Assembly: GCA_030039895.1 (NCBI GenBank) | Contig: JASHUR010000302.1 | Coordinates: 1-10,459, forward strand | Source: Acidobacteriaceae bacterium | GTDB lineage: Bacteria; Acidobacteriota; Terriglobia; Terriglobales; Acidobacteriaceae | Direction of reading: 5' to 3' | Length of the DNA stretch: 10,459 nt | Shown here: positions 1-5,996 of the stretch, piece after piece | Position numbering within the stretch: position 1 is the stretch's first letter | Layout: every line of letters begins with the position of its first letter | The notes under the pieces: model-generated | The model's input: only the letters and a program-made list of their open reading frames with translations | Told to the model about the DNA's origin: nothing | Database searches by the model: none | Translations under genes and position numbers: made by a program

Positions 1-204
1 GACCGCGTGCCGGGGGCCCCGGATCGGCTCCACTCCGGTCCTTCGACTTCGCTCAGGGCAGGCTCTGCGGAGCGAGTTCTAGTCACTGGCCTAAAGGCCG
101 GGACTTCTGCCGGGCCTCGCTGGCGCGAGGCGATTCCCATGTCTCTGCGAGACATCGGGCACCCTAATTCTGGTTCTTCATCCAGATCTGGGCCACCCGC
201 CCAA
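1..204. repeat. Mosaic intergenic repeat region, no gene
   Basis: No believable gene is seen here. The stretch is a patchwork of short palindromic pieces. There is an odd palindrome of C/G runs at 10-22, a CTTCGACTTCGCTCAGGGCA block at 41-60, a GGCC-taaa-GGCC hairpin at 88-99, and a hairpin CCCATGTCTC-tgc-GAGACAT-c-GGG at 136-159. Related blocks recur in this window near 2166 and 4196-4235, which marks them as members of dispersed families rather than unique sequence. An open frame across 7-336 is rejected as coding because its translation is low in complexity and resembles nothing. The region may carry RNA hairpins or act as a recombination substrate; the sequence alone cannot decide. Confidence 0.6.
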
Positions 205-208
205 ACAC

Positions 209-344
209 TGGACCGACTCACAGCAAAGAGATGCTCACTTGCAGCCCTGGACCGACTACTACAACCGCCATCGACCCCATGGTGCCTCAACTACAAGCCG
301 CCCATCAGCCGCTCCGACTCAGGAACAACCTCTTGACCTTCTAC
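209..344 (+). pseudogene. Degenerate transposase C-terminus (IS481/IS3-like integrase fold), two frameshifts
   Basis: Reading three frames in turn reconstructs the end of a DDE integrase-type transposase. Bases 245-286 give PWTDYYNRHRPHGA, 286-312 give LNYKPPISR, and 312-344 give LRLRNNLLTFY. The YYN-x-x-RPHGAL block followed by a K/T-P-P-x-x-R-L segment is the usual C-terminus of IS481-type transposases, as I recall the family. Each frame switch is explained by loss of one C in a C-run before CTC (near 285 and 311). The catalytic domain, the rest of the gene and clear terminal inverted repeats are not visible, so this is a non-functional fossil. The 5' limit is uncertain: the same frame is open from about 209 but is less recognisable there. 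Confidence 0.6.
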
Positions 345-404
345 AGGTACCCGGCGCATGGTGCGAGGGTGAGGGGCGGCTGAGCGGATAATTGAGTCAT
401 CGAC

Positions 405-1658
405 ATGAAATGCAAAGCCGGTGTTTTGTGCTTGTGGGCTTACCTGGCTCTGGGCGGAGTTGCGATGGCTCAGGCCATTGTGGGTCATCTGGGTGCGGCT
501 TATCCGATGCTTCCTACGCCGTCGGGTAAGTATTCGATTGGCCGCCAAGCATTTGACTGGACCGACACGACGCGTGCCGACGCCTTCTCTACCGATCGTG
601 CGAAGTATCGTGAGTTGATGGTGTACATCTGGTACCCAGCGCGAAGAGTTGCGCATGCAGCGCAGGCGGAATATTTTCCGGGCGCCAACGAGCTTGCAAC
701 TGACCCTGCTGCGCGGCAGGCAATGGAGGACATGTTCGGGCCGAACTGGCGGCTGATGGCGTCCGGCGCGATCACGTCGCATGCGGTTACCGATGCTCGT
801 CCTGTGATGCAGCCGGGAGGGTTTCCGGTGGTGCTCTTCTCGCATGGTTATACGTCGACAACTTTTTCCTACACCGCGCAGATTGAGAACTTCGTGAGTC
901 ACGGATATGTGGTGGTTGCGATTGAGCACACGTACGCGGCAGGGATAGTGGTGTTTCCCGGGAATCGCATTCGGCTCTTCCGCGAGCCTGCGAGAGCGGC
1001 TTCGGCTCCCAACGATCCGATGCAGGCGATGATTCTTTCGGCGGAGAAGGGGACGCAGACGGGGGCAGAGGATGTGCGTTTTGTTCTCAATATGCTTGCG
1101 GAGAAGAAGATGCCTCTCGCCAAGATCATGAACCTGGGGCGCGTGGCTGCTGTTGGCCACTCGTACGGAGGGACGCTTAGCGCGCGGGCATGTCAACTGG
1201 ACACGCGCATTAAGGTCTGCGTGAGCGAAGACGGCGAAGTGAATCCAGTGGGTGCGTTCTTTGACTATTCGGACCATACGGCCCTTAGGCAGCCTTTTTT
1301 TCTGATCGAGGTCGGAAGCCATCCTGCGGATACTGAACTGTCTCGCATGCATGAATCGAGAACGCGATGGAATGCGTACCTCGCTCATCAGCGCGGACAG
1401 CTTAACGCATGCGGGCCGGGAAGCTATCTGGTGCTCGTAAGCGGGCCGGGCATGGGGCACGCGAGCTTCAGCGATGGGCCGGTGCTCAATGCGGCTCCAG
1501 GATCAAAGCAGGCTGCGGATGCGCTCAGGAATCTGGAGCTGACGGAGGGCCTGGAGTTGAGCTTTTTGAACAAGACCCTGAAAGGCGAGCCTGCTCCTCT
1601 GCTCGACGACGCCGCGAAGATGCCGTCTGGCGTGAAGATTGAACGTGTAGGCAGGTAA
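405..1658 (+). CDS. Secreted alpha/beta hydrolase, PAF-acetylhydrolase isoform II-like
   Basis: This is a predicted exported serine hydrolase of 417 residues, probably an esterase or lipase; the substrate is unknown. A signal peptide covers residues 1-24 (short basic start, hydrophobic core, AMAQA cleavage site). The core shows the family signatures: IWYPA at 75-79, the strand and oxyanion loop LFSHGYT at 144-150, the nucleophile elbow GHSYGG at 251-256 with Ser253, a likely catalytic Asp in SEDGE around 276, and GMGHASF with His352 near the C-terminus. The order and spacing fit the platelet-activating factor acetylhydrolase/plasma type, related to dienelactone hydrolase-like folds. The ATG at 405 is chosen because the signal peptide begins there; no Shine-Dalgarno sequence precedes it, and a GATAAT box at 387-392 suggests a very short leader. 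The cupin gene follows 51 bp downstream and is probably co-transcribed. Family call is firm; enzymatic specificity is not. Confidence 0.85.
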   Translation: MKCKAGVLCLWAYLALGGVAMAQAIVGHLGAAYPMLPTPSGKYSIGRQAFDWTDTTRADAFSTDRAKYRELMVYIWYPARRVAHAAQAEYFPGANELATDPAARQAMEDMFGPNWRLMASGAITSHAVTDARPVMQPGGFPVVLFSHGYTSTTFSYTAQIENFVSHGYVVVAIEHTYAAGIVVFPGNRIRLFREPARAASAPNDPMQAMILSAEKGTQTGAEDVRFVLNMLAEKKMPLAKIMNLGRVAAVGHSYGGTLSARACQLDTRIKVCVSEDGEVNPVGAFFDYSDHTALRQPFFLIEVGSHPADTELSRMHESRTRWNAYLAHQRGQLNACGPGSYLVLVSGPGMGHASFSDGPVLNAAPGSKQAADALRNLELTEGLELSFLNKTLKGEPAPLLDDAAKMPSGVKIERVGR

Positions 1659-1709
1659 GTGTCGAGGATTGCGGTTTCAGGGACCAAGCCAGAATCTCTG
1701 GAGGGTGCG

Positions 1710-2159
1710 ATGGAGAAGCAGTCGATCAATTTGCTGGGGAAGTTTGAGTTGTTCACCGAGCAGTGGCAGCCGAAGGTGATTGCCGAAATGAACGACTACC
1801 AGTTCAAGCTGGTGCGGTTGGAGGGAGACTTCATCTGGCATGACCACAAGGACACGGATGAGACCTTTATCGTGCTGGAGGGCGAGCTGCGGATTGATTT
1901 TCGGGACGGCGCGGTGCGGATTGGAGCGGGCGAGATGTATGTGGTTCCGAAGGGCGTGGAGCACAAGCCGTATGCCGAGGAGGAAGTGAAGCTGATGCTG
2001 ATTGAGCCTCGCGGAGTGAAGAACACGGGCGATGCGGGCGGGGACCGGACAGCGCCCGCCGTCCCACTGGAGGCTAAAAATGCAGGCCCTTCGGCTGCGT
2101 TTGACGTGAATGCGCTGAACTTCGATCAGGATGACATCTCTGGTCGGGTTGAGGGTTGA
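1710..2159 (+). CDS. Single-domain cupin protein with repeat-derived C-terminal tail
   Basis: A small cytoplasmic cupin of 149 residues. Motif 1 is G-x5-HxH-x4-E-x6-G: His44, His46, Glu51 and Gly58. Motif 2 is G-x5-P-x-G-x2-H, with the fourth metal ligand at His85. All four usual metal-binding residues are present, so a mononuclear metal site is likely; reaction and substrate cannot be told from the sequence. The ATG at 1710 is preferred over a GTG at 1659 because GGAGGG at 1700-1705 sits 4 bases before it and the extra 17 residues do not look like cupin. The fold ends near residue 118 (GDRTAPAV). Residues ~119-149 are encoded by DNA resembling a dispersed intergenic repeat and probably are a late addition that supplied a new stop codon. 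It lies 51 bp after the hydrolase gene, probably in one transcript. Confidence 0.82.
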   Translation: MEKQSINLLGKFELFTEQWQPKVIAEMNDYQFKLVRLEGDFIWHDHKDTDETFIVLEGELRIDFRDGAVRIGAGEMYVVPKGVEHKPYAEEEVKLMLIEPRGVKNTGDAGGDRTAPAVPLEAKNAGPSAAFDVNALNFDQDDISGRVEG

Positions 2160-2345
2160 TCTCTTCCCACGTCTCTTTGAGACATGGGGAAGACATGGTG
2201 CCCCCGGTCACTCGGCCACTCGTAACCGGATCGTACATGATCAGGAACTCGAAGAGGGTCTCGCCTCCCGCCCAAGCGAAGCTTGGACGGGGCACCCCCG
2301 GTTGTGGGGAACCAGCGTAAAAGGGGTTAGGGTGGGCCAGACGCC
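2070..2345. repeat. Dispersed mosaic repeat block overlapping the cupin 3' end
   Basis: Several repeat-like modules lie in series. A segment at 2074-2135, read on the minus strand, begins TGTCATCCTGATCG and ends CCGAAGGGCCTGCATTTTT, a layout I recognise from acidobacterial intergenic repeats. A near-perfect hairpin CCCAcGTCTC-ttt-GAGACaTGGG covers 2166-2188, with one mismatched pair. A perfect CCAAGC-gaa-GCTTGG hairpin is at 2272-2286. A GGGGTTAGGGTGGGCC block is at 2323-2338. The 222 bp between the cupin stop and the next start contain nothing else I can support. The hairpin 6 bp after the cupin stop could help end transcription, but has no T-run. Confidence 0.6.
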
Positions 2346-2369
2346 ACCGGTCAAGCTGGGCTGAAACGA

Positions 2370-2384
2370 TAGAATGAACTCGTG
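2370..2384 (+). promoter_or_regulatory. Candidate -10 box for a leaderless GTG-start gene
   Basis: TAGAAT at 2370-2375 is followed by exactly six bases and then the GTG at 2382. A transcript from this box would begin at or next to the start codon, so the message would be leaderless. No Shine-Dalgarno sequence is seen before the GTG, which fits. No good -35 box lies 16-18 bases upstream (the DNA there is CCGGTC-like), so confidence is limited. Confidence 0.35.
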
Positions 2385-2720
2385 AAGCTTCTCGCACGCA
2401 CGCATTCTTTAGCCGCCAGCATAACAATCCTCGTTGTGCTCACGGCACTTTTTGCGAACATCGCGTGCCAAGCACGCTGCGCCCGCATGTCTTCGCACAC
2501 ATGTTGTGCAACACCAGGTAGCGGCGCAAGCCACGCTGCACTTACAGGCTCCTGCCATCATCCCACGTGCCTTGCTTCCGTCGCGCCGGTCACTTTCACC
2601 ATCGCAGCAGTCCACAGCGCGGCCTTCATCGCATTCATACGCACCGCAACGCATACAAGCACAGCATTGCTTCCAGCTCCTCCATTCGCGTCCCCACCCG
2701 GATTCAACCTCCGCATCTGA
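2382..2720 (+). CDS. Small secreted Cys/His-rich protein, function unknown
   Basis: A 112-residue protein I cannot assign to a named family. Residues 1-28 look like a signal peptide or membrane anchor (MKLLAR start, hydrophobic stretch 11-27 ending at ANIAC). After it come six cysteines and several histidines: Cys29, Cys33, Cys41-Cys42, and a C-H-H-P-T-C cluster at 58-63. A second weakly hydrophobic stretch spans about 65-86 and the tail is Pro-rich, ending NLRI. The Cys/His pattern suggests metal binding or disulfides outside the cytoplasm; this is inference. It sits 75 bp before the uncharacterised secreted protein gene and shares its C-rich codon use, so the two probably form a unit. The start is the GTG at 2382; it could be leaderless. 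Low similarity to known families means a spurious frame is possible, but the export signal and the Cys spacing argue for a real gene. Confidence 0.6.
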   Translation: MKLLARTHSLAASITILVVLTALFANIACQARCARMSSHTCCATPGSGASHAALTGSCHHPTCLASVAPVTFTIAAVHSAAFIAFIRTATHTSTALLPAPPFASPPGFNLRI

Positions 2721-2795
2721 TCCGCATTCTCTCTTGCCTCTCCACGGTTAGCCAGCGCCAACCGACCATCCTCATTTTCCCCACAGGAGAGAATC

Positions 2796-4079
2796 GTGAA
2801 ATTTCGCATGCCCGCGCTCATCGCGCTTCTTCTTGCGCTGCCGGTCTACGCACCAGCCCAAATGCAAATGCACTCAGGCCAAACACAGGCCAGCCTCATC
2901 CAGACCATTGAACGCCACGCCTCATCCGGCACCAGCCTTGAGCCATCGTCTACGCCTACGCCAATGCTCATGACCACACACGGCAACTGGACGCTCATGT
3001 TCCACGCCAACGCTTTCATTACCGACACGCAACAGAGCGGCCCGCGCGGTAAGGACAAGCTCTTCTCCACCAACTGGTTCATGCCAATGGCGCAGCGCGC
3101 TTGGGGCCCCGGACAACTCACCCTTCGCGTCATGTTCAGCCTCGAGCCCGCCACCGTCACCGATCGCCAATATCCGCTGCTCTTCCAGCAGGGAGAAACT
3201 GCCTACGGCAGCCCCATCGCCGACGGCCAGCACCCGCACGACTTCGTTATGGAGCTTGCTGCTCTCTACGACCTGCCCATCGTCAAAAATACTCTGCTCT
3301 CTTTCTACGTCGCGCCGGTCGGCGATCCCGCCATCGGCCCCACCGCATTCCCGCACCGCGCCTCCGCAATGGAAGACCCCGTCGCCACGCTCGGCCATCA
3401 CCAAGAGGACTCAACGCACATCTCCGACGACGTCATCACCATCGGACTCACCCACGGCATCACGCGCCTTGAGGCCAGCGGCTTCCATGGGCGCGAACCC
3501 AACGAACACCGCTGGCAGGTGCAACAGGGTGCAATTGACTCATGGTCCACACGCCTCACCCTCCAGCCCGGCCGCAACTGGAGCGGCCAGTATTCATACG
3601 CATACATCCATAGCCCTGAGCAGCTCTTCCCTTCAGAAAATCAGCGCCGCATGACCGCGTCCATTATGTATAACAAGCCCTGTCACAACCGTTACATTCG
3701 CAACTGGACATCGTCGCTTATCTGGGGACGCACCCGCACCGGCTCCAACAACATCATCCAGAACAGCTACCTGCTCGAATCCCTCGTCACCCTCACCGCC
3801 CGCAACAACCTCTACACACGCATCGAAAACGTCGACCGCACCACAGAGCTGCTTCTCGACGAGCAGCCCGTCCCGCCCGGATTCGAAGAAGAGCCCGCAG
3901 GCCGCGTCCAGGCCTACACCCTCGGCGGCGATCACGGCTTCGCAATCCTGCCGCACCTCTCATCCGCGCTCGGAATGCAGGTCACCGCCTACACCGTCGG
4001 CTCGCGCCTGCAACCTGCCTACGGCTCCAACCCCGTCGGAGTGACCTTCTTTATCCGCCTGAGTCCTTCCGACCATTAA
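2796..4079 (+). CDS. Uncharacterised secreted, probably outer-membrane beta-barrel protein
   Basis: A 427-residue exported protein of a conserved family that is usually annotated only as hypothetical. The signal peptide covers residues 1-21 (cleavage after APA), followed by a short Met/His segment QMQMHSG. Conserved-looking blocks are the N-terminal GNWTLMFHANAF at 63-74, LTLRVMFSLEPATV at 108-121, GETAYGSPIADGQHPHDF at 133-150, a His-rich LGHHQEDSTHISDDV at 199-213, and ASGFHGREPNE at 227-237. Amphipathic alternation and many aromatic residues towards the C-terminus (TSSLIWGR, TRIENVDR, VTFFIRL) suit a beta-barrel. From memory, relatives often lie in copper or heavy-metal resistance clusters; no such gene is in this window, so a metal role is a hypothesis supported only by the Met/His-rich segments and the Cys/His-rich neighbour. 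GTG at 2796 is fixed by AGGAGA at 2785-2790. Confidence 0.8.
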   Translation: MKFRMPALIALLLALPVYAPAQMQMHSGQTQASLIQTIERHASSGTSLEPSSTPTPMLMTTHGNWTLMFHANAFITDTQQSGPRGKDKLFSTNWFMPMAQRAWGPGQLTLRVMFSLEPATVTDRQYPLLFQQGETAYGSPIADGQHPHDFVMELAALYDLPIVKNTLLSFYVAPVGDPAIGPTAFPHRASAMEDPVATLGHHQEDSTHISDDVITIGLTHGITRLEASGFHGREPNEHRWQVQQGAIDSWSTRLTLQPGRNWSGQYSYAYIHSPEQLFPSENQRRMTASIMYNKPCHNRYIRNWTSSLIWGRTRTGSNNIIQNSYLLESLVTLTARNNLYTRIENVDRTTELLLDEQPVPPGFEEEPAGRVQAYTLGGDHGFAILPHLSSALGMQVTAYTVGSRLQPAYGSNPVGVTFFIRLSPSDH

Positions 4080-4092
4080 AAATCGCAGCGGT

Positions 4093-4115
4093 GTGCAGGT
4101 TGACTCAACCTGCAC
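4093..4115. terminator. Perfect 10-bp stem-loop after the uncharacterised secreted gene
   Basis: GTGCAGGTTG-act-CAACCTGCAC forms a perfect ten-pair stem with a three-base loop, 13 bases after the stop codon at 4079. The position suits a terminator for the preceding pair, but the bases after it (GTCGCC) are not a T-run. It may be a factor-dependent terminator, an mRNA-stabilising 3' hairpin, or a protein-binding site. Confidence 0.5.
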
Positions 4116-4195
4116 GTCGCCTATCGTTCAATAAAACGACTTATGTCAATTTGACGGCTGGCCCGAATCTACTTCTGGTGACAATCGTTTCTCAT

Positions 4196-4257
4196 CCCAC
4201 ATCTCTTCGAGACCCTTCGGCAAACTCAGGGCAAGTCAGGGACACGGGCCGCCCTAA
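4196..4257. repeat. Third copy of the dispersed hairpin repeat family
   Basis: CCCACATCTC-ttc-GAGACCC at 4196-4215 matches the left arm and loop position of the hairpins at 136 and 2166, but its right arm is diverged so only TCTC/GAGA still pairs. It runs straight into CCTTCGGCAAACTCAGGGCA at 4214-4233, which is akin to the block at 41-60. The rest of the 4080-4283 gap shows nothing else beyond the hairpin at 4093. Confidence 0.55.
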
Positions 4258-4283
4258 GTGCTGAAACAGGCTTATTTCTTTCG

Positions 4284-4312
4284 TTGACCCGGCACCGGAA
4301 ATCCAATAAACT
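4284..4312 (+). promoter_or_regulatory. Sigma-70-type promoter of rpsT
   Basis: TTGACC (-35) at 4284-4289 and TAAACT (-10) at 4307-4312 are separated by 17 bases, the ideal spacing. Transcription would begin near 4319, giving a leader of about 60 bases before the rpsT ATG at 4381. This also rules out an in-frame ATG at 4315 as the start, since it would lie upstream of the mRNA 5' end. Confidence 0.7.
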
Positions 4313-4380
4313 TAATGTTTGCAGGGGTGCTCCATTCGCTGCATCCCATTTTCACCGATAAAGAGAGTTTAAGAAGCACC

Positions 4381-4659
4381 ATGGCAAATCATGTTTCCGC
4401 GCTGAAGCGCGTCCGTCAAACCGAAAAGCGCACCGCTGTGAACCGCTCCAACAAGAGCCGCGTACGCGGCAGCCTGCGCGCCCTGCGCGAGGCCATCCAG
4501 AAGGGCGATGCAAAGGCTGCGAACGAGCAGTATCGCGCAACAGTCTCGGCGCTCGACAAGAGCGTCCAGAAGGGAATTCTGCACGCGAACACCGCATCGC
4601 GGTACAAGAGCCGCCTGAATGCGCGCGTGAAAGCTTTGGCCGTGAAACCGGCGGCTTGA
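4381..4659 (+). CDS. rpsT: Small ribosomal subunit protein bS20
   Basis: A 92-residue basic protein that binds 16S rRNA early in assembly of the 30S subunit. The start MANHVSALKRVRQTEKR and the following NRSNKSRVRG are the classic S20 N-terminus, and the helical body (LRALREAIQKGD, A-N-E-Q-Y, LDKSVQKGILHANTASRYKSRL) matches the three-helix family along its whole length, near the usual 85-90 residues. The ATG at 4381 is chosen over 4315 because MANHxSA is the family N-terminus and the promoter lies at 4284-4312. The Shine-Dalgarno is weak (AGAAG near 4372). The gene is monocistronic: its own promoter in front and a strong hairpin behind. S20 regulates its own translation in Escherichia coli; nothing here shows whether that holds. 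Confidence 0.97.
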   Translation: MANHVSALKRVRQTEKRTAVNRSNKSRVRGSLRALREAIQKGDAKAANEQYRATVSALDKSVQKGILHANTASRYKSRLNARVKALAVKPAA

Positions 4660-4690
4660 TTCTTCCCTATTTCTGCCTACGGTTCAGCCG

Positions 4691-4720
4691 AGGGCCGGGA
4701 TCCACTCCCGGCCCTTCGCT
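4691..4720 (+). terminator. Rho-independent-type terminator of rpsT
   Basis: AGGGCCGGGA-tccac-TCCCGGCCCT forms a perfect ten-pair GC-rich stem with a five-base loop at 4691-4715, followed by a modestly T-rich run (TCGCTTT). It lies 31 bases after the rpsT stop codon and before the next promoter. Confidence 0.75.
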
Positions 4721-4756
4721 TTGCCAGCCGTCTTTGCCCGCCGCATAGATTGGTTC

Positions 4757-4765
4757 TGCGATAAT
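4757..4765 (+). promoter_or_regulatory. Extended -10 promoter for the DsbA-like gene
   Basis: TGC-GATAAT at 4757-4765 matches an extended -10 element (TGn before the hexamer), which can work with a poor -35. The only -35-like DNA (TTGCCC at 4734-4739) is 20 bases upstream, too far for good spacing. A start near 4772 leaves a leader of about 18 bases holding the GAAAGGGG ribosome site at 4776-4783. Confidence 0.45.
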
Positions 4766-4789
4766 GAGGGTAGTTGAAAGGGGTATTTA

Positions 4790-5839
4790 TTGCTGCGTTC
4801 TCGAATTTTTCCGGGTCCGGTAGCGCTGGGCCCGGTTGCGGCCCTCCTGATGGCTTTCGCCGTCGTTCCTTCTTTGGCGCAAAGCCCGTCGACCAGCAAT
4901 GCTGCGGCGACGACGCCTGCTGAAGCAAAGCCACCTGCGCAAGCAAAGCCTCTGGACCCGATCGTGAGCCGGAACATTGAGGTCACGCTCCGCTACAAGC
5001 TGCAGATTCCTCCGGACTATGTGATCCACGTAGGGCCGCGCACGCCGAGCACGACGCCGGGATTTGACAATGTACAGGTGCACTTTGATCTGCCCGGCGA
5101 CCCCAGCCACTCGCAGACGCTGAACTTTCTGATCTCCGATGACAACAAGACACTGGAGCGGGTGGCGAAATGGAACATTGCCGGCGATGCGGCGAACCTT
5201 GTCCCTACCGGGAATCGTCCGGTCATGGGAAACCCCAAGGCCAAAGTGGTGCTGGTGAACTTTGACGACCTTGAGTGCCCGTTCTGCGCCAAGCTTTATT
5301 CGGAGCTGTTCCCCGACACGCTGGACCACTATAAGGGGCTGATCAGGATTGTCTACCGCGATATGCCGATTCCCGACCTGCATCCCTGGGCGATGCGTGC
5401 CGCGGTGGATGCCAACTGCCTTGCTGCGCAGAACGGAACGGCCTACTGGAATTATGTGGGCTATCTGCATACTCACGGCGAGCAGATCACCGGCCCGGAC
5501 CGCGACGTGAAGAAGTCGCAGGCGTTGCTGGATACGCTGGCCCTGGAAGAGGGCGTGAAAGACAAACTGGACAAGGAAGCGTTGAGCGCATGCATTGCCA
5601 AGCAGGACGAGACCGTGGTGCGGCAGGAGATGAAGCTCGCCGACAGTTTGGATGTTGACCAGACGCCGATGATGTTCGTAAACGGAGAGGTGGTCGAAGG
5701 TGCGCTGCCGAAGGATGTTCTGTGGCCGGTGATTGACCGCGCGCTGGTGTCAGAGGGTATTACGCCGCCACCCGACCCCTATGTTCACCCGGCCAAGCCG
5801 GCGGTGGCTGATGCCGGTGGAGCGCCTGCGAAGCCCTGA
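4790..5839 (+). CDS. Periplasmic DsbA-like thioredoxin-fold protein (Thioredoxin_4 type)
   Basis: A predicted exported thiol-disulfide oxidoreductase of 349 residues. A signal peptide spans 1-30 (hydrophobic 11-27, SLA-Q cleavage), followed by an Ala/Pro-rich linker to about 55. Residues ~57-140 form a separate N-terminal domain of unclear identity. The thioredoxin-fold domain begins near 147; its redox motif is CPFC at 163-166 within DDLECPFCAKLY, and the cis-proline loop is QTPMMFVNG (Thr292-Pro293). Two further cysteines, 210 and 268, occupy positions often conserved in this family and may form a structural disulfide. A Pro/Ala-rich tail ends the protein. TTG at 4790 is the start: GAAAGGGG is 6 bases before it and the signal peptide begins there. 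Its role is probably oxidation or isomerisation of disulfides in envelope proteins; which one cannot be decided. The next gene, a folding lipoprotein, starts 157 bp on. Confidence 0.87.
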   Translation: MLRSRIFPGPVALGPVAALLMAFAVVPSLAQSPSTSNAAATTPAEAKPPAQAKPLDPIVSRNIEVTLRYKLQIPPDYVIHVGPRTPSTTPGFDNVQVHFDLPGDPSHSQTLNFLISDDNKTLERVAKWNIAGDAANLVPTGNRPVMGNPKAKVVLVNFDDLECPFCAKLYSELFPDTLDHYKGLIRIVYRDMPIPDLHPWAMRAAVDANCLAAQNGTAYWNYVGYLHTHGEQITGPDRDVKKSQALLDTLALEEGVKDKLDKEALSACIAKQDETVVRQEMKLADSLDVDQTPMMFVNGEVVEGALPKDVLWPVIDRALVSEGITPPPDPYVHPAKPAVADAGGAPAKP

Positions 5840-5996
5840 CATGCCGGTCGAGTTCGCGGATGAGGCCGCAGCGCGCGGCGGATTGCTTTATTCTGTAGGT
5901 ACTGCCAGTTACGGAACTCACGATATATGATTTCTCCGTACTTTGGACGGAAAGAGGACAGGGCCCCTGCGCACTGCCGCCTCAAGGAGATACCTT

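Noticed and set aside
7..336. Open frame of 109 codons at the left edge.
   Set aside because: It runs through repeat sequence and captures only the middle piece (LNYKPPISR) of the transposase remnant.
381..394. TGAGCGGATAATTG resembles the left half of the lac operator.
   Set aside because: Only about 11 bases match, there is no symmetric right half, and the GATAAT is better explained as a -10 box; chance similarity is likely.
291..1460. Long open frame of 389 codons on the minus strand.
   Set aside because: It is antisense to the hydrolase gene, is rich in Arg/His/Pro as expected of a shadow frame, and has no recognisable domain; the plus-strand gene has clear motifs.
1659..1709. GTG at 1659 directly after the hydrolase stop as the cupin start.
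   Set aside because: The added 17 residues are not cupin-like, and GGAGGG stands just before the ATG at 1710.
2074..2427. Minus-strand open frame of 117 codons with a CHPDRS segment.
   Set aside because: This is the kind of spurious frame that acidobacterial intergenic repeats produce; it overlaps the cupin end and the repeat block.
4315..4380. In-frame ATG 22 codons upstream of rpsT.
   Set aside because: It lies upstream of the predicted transcription start and the family N-terminus is MANHxSA at 4381.
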